64,000 nucleotides of DNA, taken from Variovorax davisae. Lineage in GTDB: Bacteria > Pseudomonadota > Gammaproteobacteria > Burkholderiales > Burkholderiaceae_C. The notes beneath the pieces were generated by a model, which saw only the letters and a program-made list of their open reading frames with translations, ran no database searches and was not told the DNA's origin. Positions 35,482 to 43,145 of the stretch are shown here, piece after piece. Position numbers and translations under genes: made by a program. Numbering within the stretch: position 1 is the first letter of the stretch; each line of letters begins with the position of its first letter. The stretch covers positions 1 to 64,000 of the forward strand of contig NZ_JASZYS010000023.1 in the NCBI RefSeq assembly GCF_030316845.1. Reading direction: 5' to 3'.

Positions 35482-36282
35482 TCAGCCCAGGTCGGCGACC
35501 GGCACCTCGCCGCGGCGTTTCGGAGCGGCGGCCAGCGGTGTGCGCGCGAAGGACGGCTGCCCCCCCTGCCGCGCCCTGTTCGCGAGCCGGTAGGTGGCGT
35601 CCGGCAAGGCTTCCAGGGTCCAGCCGTTCGCACCGTCGAGCGCGAGCGCGACGCGCAGCTCGTCGATGGTGCAGGCCAGGTTGTCGATGCGATGCCAGTT
35701 GGCGCCATGCTCGCCGGCCGGCAGCATGCGCGTGAGCCAGCTCGCGGCGACGGGGCGGCCGGCGCTGTAGAACAGTTCGAGCGCGATGTCGAAGTCGACG
35801 GCATCGAGCTTCAGTTCCTCGTCGTTGAAGGCGACGATTCTTTCGGTCGGATGGAATGCGTAGCGCTCCCACACGAGCAGCCGCGGCGTGCTGTCGAATC
35901 CGAGCGAATCGAGAAACGAGAGGATCACGCGATAGAGGTCGCTGAAGTAGCGCGGCGAGGCCGGGACCCTGTCGCCCACCATGCCGCGCTGGCGGACCGA
36001 GCGCCCCTGCTGTTGCATGGGCACGCGGAGCACCGGAACGGCGGATCCGGTCAGGTCGCGCGCGCAGGCGGCCACGTCCCGGCCCTGGCTGTCGGTATCG
36101 GGCACATCGCCCAGCAGCAGCAGGTCGAGGGTGGCCGCCCCCGGCCCCAGCGCCAGGAACTCGTCGAGGTTCGTGAAGACGAGCGGGGAGTGACCCAGTG
36201 CGCGCAGCACGCGGCGGATGAGTTCGCGCGAACGGGGCGAGTACGCCAGCACCCCGGCGCGCCGGGCGGCGGTGCGGCTCAT
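35482..36282 (-). CDS. Atypical response regulator (degenerate receiver + winged helix)
   Basis: 266 residues. The N-terminal ~115 have the size and strand pattern of a receiver domain (GVLAYSPRSRELIRRVLRALGH, then DLLLLGDVPD), but the acidic pair after strand 1 is replaced by Ser-Pro, the phospho-Asp position is Gly-Asp and no conserved Lys is visible. The C-terminal ~100 fit an OmpR-type winged helix (VDFDIALELFYSAGRPVAASWLTRML ... NLACTIDELRVAL ... TYRLANR). It may be regulated without phosphorylation or by non-standard chemistry. ATG 36282 overlaps the upstream DUF1266 stop (ATGA). The assignment rests on pattern reading, not a profile search. Confidence 0.62.
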   Translation of the reverse strand: MSRTAARRAGVLAYSPRSRELIRRVLRALGHSPLVFTNLDEFLALGPGAATLDLLLLGDVPDTDSQGRDVAACARDLTGSAVPVLRVPMQQQGRSVRQRGMVGDRVPASPRYFSDLYRVILSFLDSLGFDSTPRLLVWERYAFHPTERIVAFNDEELKLDAVDFDIALELFYSAGRPVAASWLTRMLPAGEHGANWHRIDNLACTIDELRVALALDGANGWTLEALPDATYRLANRARQGGQPSFARTPLAAAPKRRGEVPVADLG

Positions 36283-37124
36283 GATGCGACGGCCCGGCCG
36301 GCCGGGACGGGCGCCCAGGCGTCGAAGCTGCCGGCCCCGTGGCGAACGGGGGCCGCAGGGGCGGACCCGTCGTGCCAATGCGAGGCGCTGCGGGTCGGCG
36401 AGCGGCGCGGATTCAGGAACACCAGGTGGCTGCGGGCGAACCGGGCCCACTCGGCATGGTCGAATACCTCGAGGGAGCCGCGCAGGCCGAGACCGACCAG
36501 GGCGGCCAGGGAGTAGTCCTTCCAGGAGGCGCAGAGGGTGCGGGCGCGGCCCGCCAGCAGCTGCAGGAGTTCCTGGGAACGGGGCTTCGAGAGGTAGCCC
36601 ACCGCGCAGGCGAGCCGGACCAGATAGGCGAGCTGCTGGATGTCCCAGGCCATGACGCTGAGGCGATCGTGGCGGAGTTCGTCGACCCGCGCGATGCGGG
36701 CGCACCGTACCATGTACAGGCAGCTGTCCTCGAGCGCCGCGTATTCGTCGGAATCGACCTGCTCGCGCAGCAGCCAGGCGGCGATCGCGCGCTTTTCGGC
36801 CGGCGTCATGCGGCCCAGCCCGTCGAGGCGGGAGTGGATCACGCGCAGGCAGCTTTCCTGGGAATCGATCGCCCAATGCTCGTGCAGCACGCGGTGGATG
36901 CGCCGCGGGGACAGGGCACTCGCGAGTTGATTGAAGTTGTCGCGCATCAGCAGCGCGAAGTTGCCGCTGAGCAGGCAGCCGAACAACTGCTCGGGCGACA
37001 TCGATTCGGTCGGCCTGAAGGCGATGGCGAGAGACCACTGGTCGAGCGAGGGACCCAGGCGCCAGCGCAAGACGGCCCAGACAAGGAGCGCGCAAATCAA
37101 GGCGGCGGGAACGAAAGCTGTCAT
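36279..37124 (-). CDS. DUF1266 family protein with N-terminal membrane anchor
   Basis: 281 residues. An N-terminal hydrophobic segment (about 4-19, FVPAALICALLVWAVL) anchors it to the inner membrane. The C-terminal part (about 110-255) has the DUF1266 pattern: MAWDIQQLAYLVRLACAVGYLS followed by a basic/helical stretch and CASWKDYSLAALVGLGLRG. The family (E. coli YbeU/YbeR relatives) has no known function. ATG 37124 has a good AGGGA Shine-Dalgarno six bases upstream; the frame is open further upstream to 37427 but with poor composition. It is coupled by overlap to the atypical response regulator, so the two probably act together. Confidence 0.66.
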   Translation of the reverse strand: MTAFVPAALICALLVWAVLRWRLGPSLDQWSLAIAFRPTESMSPEQLFGCLLSGNFALLMRDNFNQLASALSPRRIHRVLHEHWAIDSQESCLRVIHSRLDGLGRMTPAEKRAIAAWLLREQVDSDEYAALEDSCLYMVRCARIARVDELRHDRLSVMAWDIQQLAYLVRLACAVGYLSKPRSQELLQLLAGRARTLCASWKDYSLAALVGLGLRGSLEVFDHAEWARFARSHLVFLNPRRSPTRSASHWHDGSAPAAPVRHGAGSFDAWAPVPAGRAVAS

Positions 37125-37340
37125 GGTGTTTCCCTGGCACACGCGCGAAGCGCAGGTGCGATTTCTCATGGATGAAGGCCACCGCAGGTTTCGAGCGTCG
37201 TCTGACGCCGCAGTGACGACGTTCGATCGTATGAACGGCGCCGCGACGGCTCTATCGGATCCGTCTGAAAGAACGCAACGAAAGCGCCACTTAAGCACTA
37301 CAGCTGCGCGCTGCGATCTGTGAACGGCGCGAACAAGCAG

Positions 37341-37365
37341 AAGGGCCGCGGCGCCCGCGACCCTT
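37341..37365 (-). terminator. Hairpin after the trimeric autotransporter gene
   Basis: AAGGGTCGCGG and CCGCGGCCCTT pair over 11 bp with one G-T wobble and a 3-nt loop, 25 bp after the autotransporter stop. The following minus-strand sequence (CTGCTTGTTC) is only moderately T-rich, so termination strength is uncertain. The remainder of 37125-37389 shows nothing else recognisable. Confidence 0.5.
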
Positions 37366-37389
37366 TCTCCCTTCATACAGGCGGCTGGC

Positions 37390-40059
37390 TTACCAGTGGA
37401 AGCCGATGCCGGCGCTGACGCCGGCATTGCCGCGCGTGTTGACCGTGCCGGCCAGCTTGGTGACCCAGCGGCCGTTCTCGGCCACCTTGGACATACCCAC
37501 CGCGACCGCCGATTCGCCGCCCATGTTGCTGAGCGCGGCGGAAGCCATGCCGCGGCCCGGGATCACCGATTGCGGCAGGGCGGCCACCGCCATCGACGCG
37601 GCCGCCGCGGCGTTGGCGTCGCGCTTGACGCTCTCGACCTCCGACTGCACCTGGTTCAGGCGCTGATCGGTATAGGCCCTGGCGCTGTCCGCCACCGTGT
37701 CGAGCTGGCGTTTGTTGACCGCATCGGTCTGCACCACGCCATCGGCCACGTTGGCGATCGCGCGCTCGTTGCCTGCCGAGCCCACCGAGACCGTGTTGTC
37801 GCGGTTGGCCACCGAGCCGGCGCCGAGCGCCACGCTGTTGCCAGCCGAGGCCGTGGCGCCGGCGCCGATGGCCACGGTCTGGCTGCCGGTGGCCGCTGCC
37901 GCCTGGTCGGCGTCGCCGGAGGTCGCCACGTGCCCGTTGGCCTGCCCGGTGCTGGTGACCTTCTCGACCACCGTCAGTCGCGAGCCTGCGTCCTTGACAT
38001 TGCCAGCCAAGCCCTGCAGCGCGTCGTTGACGTTGCTGTAGCTGGCATTGTTGACGGTGTAGGTCGGCGCCGTGACCTTGCCATTGGCGTCGACCGTCGA
38101 GCCACCGCCCAGGGCCTGCGCGACCGAACTGCTCACGCCATGCAGCTGGCTGCCGTTGGTGGCGTCCAGGCTGCTGGCGTTGACCGCACCGGTGGCAACG
38201 CCGGTCAGCGTGCGGGCGCCGGCGGTGCCGGTGAAGTCCACCGAGGTGCCGTCGGCGCCCTTGGCCACCGTGATGGCGCGGGTCGTCGCGTCCTGCCGCA
38301 CCAGGCCTTCCGAGCCGCTGCCCAGGCTGTCGTTGAGCTCGGCGATCTGCTGCGTGTGGGTGGCGACGCGGCCGTCCAGGTTGGTGACGGCGTCACCCAC
38401 GTTGTGGACCGTGGTGCCGCCCACGTTGTAGCTCGGCGCCGACACCGTGCCATTGGCGTTGACCACCGAACCGCCGCCCAGGGCGGAAGCCACCGAGGTG
38501 CTCACGCCATGCAGCTGGCTGCCGTTGATGGCGTCCAGGCTGCCGGCGTCGACCGCACCCGCGGCGACGTTCTTCAGCGTGCGGGCGTTGCCGTTCTTGT
38601 CCGCGAAGTCCACTGCTGCGCCGTCCGTGGCCTTGCCCACCGTGAGGTTGGCGCCCGCCGAAGCCTGCTGCACCAGGCCGACCGTCCCGTTGGTGACGTT
38701 GTTGGCCAGGTTCGCGATGTCGGACGTGTTCTGCGCGATGTTGGTCGCGTTGGTGGTGACGCGGCCATCGATGTTGGTGACGGCGTCACCCACGTTGTTG
38801 ACCGTCGTGCCGCCCACCGCATAGCTCGGTGCCGAGACCGTGCCATCGGGACTGACCACCGAGCCGCCGCCCAGAGCGGAAGCCACGGAGGTGCTCACGC
38901 CATGCAGCTGGCTGCCGTTGATGGCGTCCAGGCTGCTGGCGTCGACCGCACCGGCGGCCACGCCGGTCAGCGTGCGGGCGCCGGCCGTGCCGGTGAAGTC
39001 CACCGACGTGCCGTCGGTGCCCTTGGCCACCGTGATGGCGCGGGTCGCAGCGTCCTGCTGCACCAGGCCGTTGGAGATCTTCAAGTCGGCGATGTCGCCC
39101 GTATGGGCCGCCACGCGGCCGTCGATGTTGGTGATCGCGCTGCCCACGTTGGTGTACGTGGTGCCGCCAACCGTGTAGCTCGGCGCGCTGATCGCGCCGG
39201 TGGTGGCGTTGTACGTCGCGCCACCGCCGAGTGCCGCGGCAGCGCTGGCGCCGGTGGTGTTCGACTTGATGGCTTCCGACTGCAGCTGGCTGACGTTCAC
39301 CGCGTCGGTGAGGGCCGCGCCGGCGGCCAGGTTCGTGAGGCGGCGCTCGCTGCCGGCCGCGCCGATGGACACTTCGCCATTCGCTGCCGACGCCGTGCCC
39401 GACAAGGCCGACGAACCGGCGTTGTAGGCCGCCGCGCCCAGATTGGCCGTCGTGGTCGAGCGGGCGCCCAGCGCCACCGAATTCACCGCCGTGGCAGCTG
39501 CGCGCTGACCCAGCGCGACCGCATCGACGGCGCCAGCATTGGCCAGCGTGCCAAAGGCCAGCCCATTGGTGGCGCCCGCGGCGACCGTCGCCGAAGCGCC
39601 CATGGCGATCGACTGGATGCCCTCTGCGGCGGCCGAGGCGCCGATGGCCGTGGACGAAAGCCCGGCGCTCTTTGCCTTGTATCCCAATGCCAGCGACTGG
39701 TTGCCCGACGCCTCCGACTCGATGCCGACCGCGGTCGCGTTGCCACCGATGGCTTGCGACGCCGCGCCCACCGCCGTCGTGCCCTGTGCCGACGCCTTGG
39801 AGCCGGCGCCCACCGCGGTCGAGTCCCCGCCGGTCGCCGACGCCGCGCCCGACGAGTAGGTGCCATCCTGCGCCTGGACCGGCGCGCCGATCACTGCCGC
39901 CGACGCCAAACCGGACAGCCCGCCCGATGCCGCCGCAGCGACGATGACGGCGGCGATGACCCGTGCGCTGCTGCGCTTGCCGCGGGCGCGGGTGAGTTCC
40001 GAGGCAGCGACCCAGGCGCCGAGCGATTCGTTCCAGAGGCTGCGATGTGACTTGTTCAT
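37390..40059 (-). CDS. Trimeric autotransporter adhesin (YadA/BpaA type)
   Basis: 889 residues. It starts with an extended signal peptide region (MNKSHRSLWNESLGAWVAASE is the classic ESPR of type V secretion), cleaved near VQAQ. YadA head repeats (about 70-235: GGDSTAVGAGSKASAQG, IQSIAMGASATV) are followed by a neck (DAVNVSQLQ) and a stalk with three near-identical ~120-residue units, each holding SSLDAINGSQLHGVSTSVASALGGGS and a Trp-ring/HANS-like stretch. More head repeats (about 690-740), a second neck (TDAVNKRQL), a short coiled coil and a C-terminal YadA anchor ending GIGFHW follow. It trimerises in the outer membrane as a surface adhesin. A GGAAA Shine-Dalgarno precedes ATG 40059. Confidence 0.93.
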   Translation of the reverse strand: MNKSHRSLWNESLGAWVAASELTRARGKRSSARVIAAVIVAAAASGGLSGLASAAVIGAPVQAQDGTYSSGAASATGGDSTAVGAGSKASAQGTTAVGAASQAIGGNATAVGIESEASGNQSLALGYKAKSAGLSSTAIGASAAAEGIQSIAMGASATVAAGATNGLAFGTLANAGAVDAVALGQRAAATAVNSVALGARSTTTANLGAAAYNAGSSALSGTASAANGEVSIGAAGSERRLTNLAAGAALTDAVNVSQLQSEAIKSNTTGASAAAALGGGATYNATTGAISAPSYTVGGTTYTNVGSAITNIDGRVAAHTGDIADLKISNGLVQQDAATRAITVAKGTDGTSVDFTGTAGARTLTGVAAGAVDASSLDAINGSQLHGVSTSVASALGGGSVVSPDGTVSAPSYAVGGTTVNNVGDAVTNIDGRVTTNATNIAQNTSDIANLANNVTNGTVGLVQQASAGANLTVGKATDGAAVDFADKNGNARTLKNVAAGAVDAGSLDAINGSQLHGVSTSVASALGGGSVVNANGTVSAPSYNVGGTTVHNVGDAVTNLDGRVATHTQQIAELNDSLGSGSEGLVRQDATTRAITVAKGADGTSVDFTGTAGARTLTGVATGAVNASSLDATNGSQLHGVSSSVAQALGGGSTVDANGKVTAPTYTVNNASYSNVNDALQGLAGNVKDAGSRLTVVEKVTSTGQANGHVATSGDADQAAAATGSQTVAIGAGATASAGNSVALGAGSVANRDNTVSVGSAGNERAIANVADGVVQTDAVNKRQLDTVADSARAYTDQRLNQVQSEVESVKRDANAAAAASMAVAALPQSVIPGRGMASAALSNMGGESAVAVGMSKVAENGRWVTKLAGTVNTRGNAGVSAGIGFHW

Positions 40060-40358
40060 TGAATTTCCAGATAGCCGAATGAAATCGTCGAACTGAGCCT
40101 TTTCGGAAGCCGCTTTTGGGAGCTTGGCCGATCAACTCGGAGGGTGTTCAACGGGATAGACAAATGCTATTAATTTCAATTGCTTCAAAAAATGAGAACC
40201 GTCTCAAACAGGCGCGCGGACATCGTCGAAAAGGCGGTCTTTGTGCCGTGTCGTGAACAAAGTCACGCAACGATCAGCGAGAAGGTTGTGGCGCGTACGC
40301 GCAGCCGGGGTCGCCGCCGCGACCGCGTCGGAGGCCCGCCGTTGGCAGAATCCCCTCC
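40060..40358. other. Divergent intergenic region before the autotransporter
   Basis: 299 bp between two divergent starts. The part at 40160-40200 is markedly AT-rich (GCTATTAATTTCAATTGC) and is the likely promoter zone for the autotransporter. A small palindrome TGAGA-ACCG-TCTCA (40193-40206) is adjacent. No gene is seen. Confidence 0.4.
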
Positions 40359-41033
40359 ATGGGAACCCTCTACCTCGTGCGCCACGGGCAGGCCAGCTTC
40401 GGCGCCGCCGACTACGACCAACTCAGCGACCTGGGCCGAAGGCAATCGGTGCGGCTGGGCGAATACTGGCGCGAGCGCGGCATGCGCTTCGATGCCGTGA
40501 TCACCGGCACGCTGAAGCGCCATCGCCAGACCTGGGAGGGCATTGCCGAAGGCCTGGGGATCGGGCCCGAGGACGTGCTGCCCTGGCCCGGGCTCAACGA
40601 ATACGACAGCGAGGCGATCATTGCGACGGTCCATCCCGGCAAGCTCGAGAAGCCCGACTCGCCGGAGCTGTATCGCCACCATTTCCGCCTGCTGCGCGAC
40701 GGGCTGGGCGCCTGGATGCAGGGCCGCACCGAGCCGGTGGGCATGCCCAGCTATGTCGATTTCCTGGCCGGCGTGACGACCGCGCTCGACCACGTGCGCG
40801 ACAAGCACCACGGCACCAAGGTGCTGGTGGTGTCGAGCGGCGGCCCGATCAGCACCGCCGTGGGCCATGTGCTGGGCACCAGCCCCGAGACCACGGTCGA
40901 GCTGAACCTGCGCATCCGCAACACCGCGGTGACCGAGTTCGCGTTCACGCCGAAGCGCCACATGCTGCTGACCTACAACACGCTGCCGCACCTCGACGCC
41001 CCGGCCTATGACGGCTGGGTCACCTATTCCTGA
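40359..41033 (+). CDS. Histidine phosphatase superfamily protein (phosphoglycerate-mutase-like)
   Basis: 224 residues with the N-terminal LVRHGQASFG motif (nucleophile His of the RHG signature) and the helical insert typical of the superfamily. The second conserved motif, usually SHGG, reads VVSSGGPIS, so the second catalytic His is replaced by Ser; this variant occurs in some phosphatase-like subgroups and may lower or alter activity. The usual acid is probably the Glu in NEYDSEAI. Substrate is unknown; the family acts on phospho-sugars, phosphoproteins or nucleotides. It is a single plus-strand gene whose end converges with the coxG-like gene 3 bp away. Confidence 0.85.
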   Translation: MGTLYLVRHGQASFGAADYDQLSDLGRRQSVRLGEYWRERGMRFDAVITGTLKRHRQTWEGIAEGLGIGPEDVLPWPGLNEYDSEAIIATVHPGKLEKPDSPELYRHHFRLLRDGLGAWMQGRTEPVGMPSYVDFLAGVTTALDHVRDKHHGTKVLVVSSGGPISTAVGHVLGTSPETTVELNLRIRNTAVTEFAFTPKRHMLLTYNTLPHLDAPAYDGWVTYS

Positions 41034-41036
41034 GCG

Positions 41037-41804
41037 CTACTTCGTCACGTCGCGCAGCCAGGCCGAGCACTCGGCTGCGGCTTCGACCGGCCAGTCGACC
41101 TTGAGCAAGGTGTCGCCGCGCTGCAGTTCGATGCGGATGTGACGGCCGTCCGCCGCGCTGCCGTGGACCAGCCGCGACCACCAGCCACGGCCCGCTGCCG
41201 CGGGGGCCGTCGAAACGGCTGCGGGCGGCAGTGCAACGGACGCCGCGGCCGGCGCCGCGACGGCCGCGACGGGCTGTGCAGCCACCGCCACGCGGGCCGG
41301 CGCCGCAGCCGGTATCCCCGCCACCGGGGCCCTCGCGGGCGCGGCGGCCAGCGCAGGACCACCTTCCAGCCGCGCCACCAGGTTCTGGCCGAACTCTTCC
41401 CACATCCGGTCGGCCTTGGTCTTCATGACGCTGAGGCCGAAGGTGCCAAGCCGCCCGAGCACGTCGACCTTGACCTTCATGCGCAGCTCGGTGCGGCCGT
41501 CCGGCAGCTCGGCCAGGAAGAGCTCGCTCTGCTGCTTCAGCGAGCTGGCGACCGAGGCGTCCTCGCCGGTGCCTTCGCAGCGCAGGTAGTGCGGCGCCCG
41601 CTGCTCGACGATGGTCGTGCGCAGCTTGAACTTGGCGCTGATGAAAGAGATCTTGACGTGGATCTGGGCGATGTACTCGACCTCGCTGACCACCTCGATC
41701 GACTTCATGCCGGGCACGCAACTGCCCATCACGTTGGGGTCGAGCAGCATCTGCCAGACCTGGGCCGCGGGCGCGGCGACCGTCATCGTCTTTTCAATTT
41801 CCAC
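41037..41804 (-). CDS. CoxG-family (SRPBCC) protein of molybdenum hydroxylase operon
   Basis: 255 residues. The first ~150 are a CoxG/SRPBCC domain (MTVAAPAAQVWQMLLDPNVMGSCVPGM ... VSVMKTKADRMWEEFGQNL pattern), followed by a long Ala/Pro/Val-rich linker (about 150-210) and a short C-terminal region. In carbon-monoxide dehydrogenase operons CoxG helps recruit the enzyme to the membrane; similar proteins accompany other molybdenum hydroxylases. GTG 41804 is chosen because it begins directly before the domain and overlaps the end of the iron-sulfur gene by 11 bp, implying coupling. It is last in the operon. Confidence 0.83.
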   Translation of the reverse strand: MEIEKTMTVAAPAAQVWQMLLDPNVMGSCVPGMKSIEVVSEVEYIAQIHVKISFISAKFKLRTTIVEQRAPHYLRCEGTGEDASVASSLKQQSELFLAELPDGRTELRMKVKVDVLGRLGTFGLSVMKTKADRMWEEFGQNLVARLEGGPALAAAPARAPVAGIPAAAPARVAVAAQPVAAVAAPAAASVALPPAAVSTAPAAAGRGWWSRLVHGSAADGRHIRIELQRGDTLLKVDWPVEAAAECSAWLRDVTK

Positions 41805-42270
41805 GCATCTTCTCCGCAGCGTTGATGACGGATTCGACGATCTGCGTGTAGCCGGTGCAGCGGCACAGGTTGCCGCTGAGGCCATGGCGCACGTCGTCCA
41901 CCGTCGGGTCAGGGTTCCGGGCCAGCAGCGCGCACGACGCCATCAGGAAACCGGGGGTGCAGTAGCCGCATTGCAGGCCGCCGCATTGCATGAAGCTCTG
42001 CTGCAGCGGATGCAGCGCATCGCCGTCGCCAAGGCCCTCGACCGTCGTGATGCGGCAGCCGTCGGCCTGCACCGCCAGCGACAGGCAGGACTTGACCACC
42101 TCGCCGTCGACGATCACCGAGCAGGCGCCGCAGGTGCCCGTCTCGCAGCCGCGCTTGGTGCCGGTCAGGTGCAGGTCGTCGCGCAGGAAATCCGACAGCA
42201 TGCGCCGCGCCGGCACCTCCATCGTCTGCGCTTCGCCGTTGACGGTCACGGCGATCCGATGTTTGCTCAT
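41794..42270 (-). CDS. Molybdenum hydroxylase small subunit, two [2Fe-2S] clusters (CoxS-like)
   Basis: 158 residues. The N-terminal ferredoxin-type cluster ligands are in GCETGTCGACSV with the last Cys in VVKSC; the C-terminal helical cluster ligands are in CGGLQCGYCTPGF and NLCRCTGY. This is the small subunit of xanthine-oxidase-family enzymes, passing electrons from the molybdenum centre to FAD. It overlaps the FAD subunit stop by 4 bp (ATGA) and the CoxG-like start by 11 bp. Confidence 0.93.
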   Translation of the reverse strand: MSKHRIAVTVNGEAQTMEVPARRMLSDFLRDDLHLTGTKRGCETGTCGACSVIVDGEVVKSCLSLAVQADGCRITTVEGLGDGDALHPLQQSFMQCGGLQCGYCTPGFLMASCALLARNPDPTVDDVRHGLSGNLCRCTGYTQIVESVINAAEKMRGN

Positions 42271-43145
42271 GGCGTGTCTCCATCGATGGCCAGGTCGAAC
42301 AGCTGGGCGATGGTGCGCCGGGCCACCACCCGCACCATGTCGCGGCGGTAGTCCTCGCTGCCGCGCGAATCCGAGACCGCGAAGATGTCGGTGCTCGCGA
42401 TCTCGGCCGCCTCGGCCGCCACCTCGGCGGTCACGGCCTTGCCGGCCAGGAAGGCCTCGGCGCGCGCGACGCGGGCCGGAATCGGGGTCGAGGCGCCGAC
42501 CACCAGCCGGGCCTCGTGGCAGTGGGCGCCGCTGCGGCGCACCGCCAGCGCGACGTTGACCAGCGGCCGGTGCTCGGCCGCGGTGCGCCGAAAGCGCGTG
42601 TAACGGCCGGCGGCGTCGGCCGCGGGCGGCGGCACGCGGATGTCGAGCACCACCTCGTCGGGCTCGATGGCCGTGACGTAGTAGTCGACCAGGAATTCCT
42701 CCATGCCGAGCACGCGCTCGCCGCGCGAACTGGCCAGCGTGACCCGGGCGTCGAGCGCCATCAGGCAGCCGGGCGGATCGGTGGCCGGGTCGGCATAGCA
42801 GAGGTTGCCGCCGATCGTGCCCTGGTGGCGCACCTGCGGATTCGCCACCTGCGCCGCCATCGCGGCCAGCATCGGGTAGTGCCGCTGCACCAGCGGCGAG
42901 CGCGCCACGTCGCAGTGGCGCGACAGCGCGCCGATGCGCAGGCCCTCGCGCGCATCGAAGGAGATGCCACGCAGCGCGTCCAGCCGCGCGATCGAGACGA
43001 TGTGGGTCGGCGTCAGCATGCGCTGGCGCATCGCCAGCATCAGGGCGCTGCCGCCGGCCATCACGCGGCAGTCGTCGCCCAGGTCGGCCAGCATGCGGCT
43101 GGCTTCGTCGATCGAGGTCGGCTGCAGGAAATCGAAATCACGCAT
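42267..43145 (-). CDS. Molybdenum hydroxylase FAD-binding medium subunit (CoxM-like)
   Basis: 292 residues with the PCMH-type FAD fold: MAGGSALMLAMRQRM near 30-45 (first FAD loop) and HQGTIGGNLCYADPATDPP near 105-125 (second FAD loop), then the CO-dehydrogenase flavoprotein C-terminal domain from about 175. It carries electrons from the iron-sulfur subunit to an acceptor. Its start overlaps the end of the large-subunit gene by 8 bp and its stop overlaps the small-subunit start. Confidence 0.92.
   Translation of the reverse strand: MRDFDFLQPTSIDEASRMLADLGDDCRVMAGGSALMLAMRQRMLTPTHIVSIARLDALRGISFDAREGLRIGALSRHCDVARSPLVQRHYPMLAAMAAQVANPQVRHQGTIGGNLCYADPATDPPGCLMALDARVTLASSRGERVLGMEEFLVDYYVTAIEPDEVVLDIRVPPPAADAAGRYTRFRRTAAEHRPLVNVALAVRRSGAHCHEARLVVGASTPIPARVARAEAFLAGKAVTAEVAAEAAEIASTDIFAVSDSRGSEDYRRDMVRVVARRTIAQLFDLAIDGDTP

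Noticed and set aside
40193..40206. TGAGA-ACCG-TCTCA palindrome before the trimeric autotransporter
   Set aside because: Only 5-bp arms; could be chance. It is mentioned within the intergenic entry but not called as an operator.
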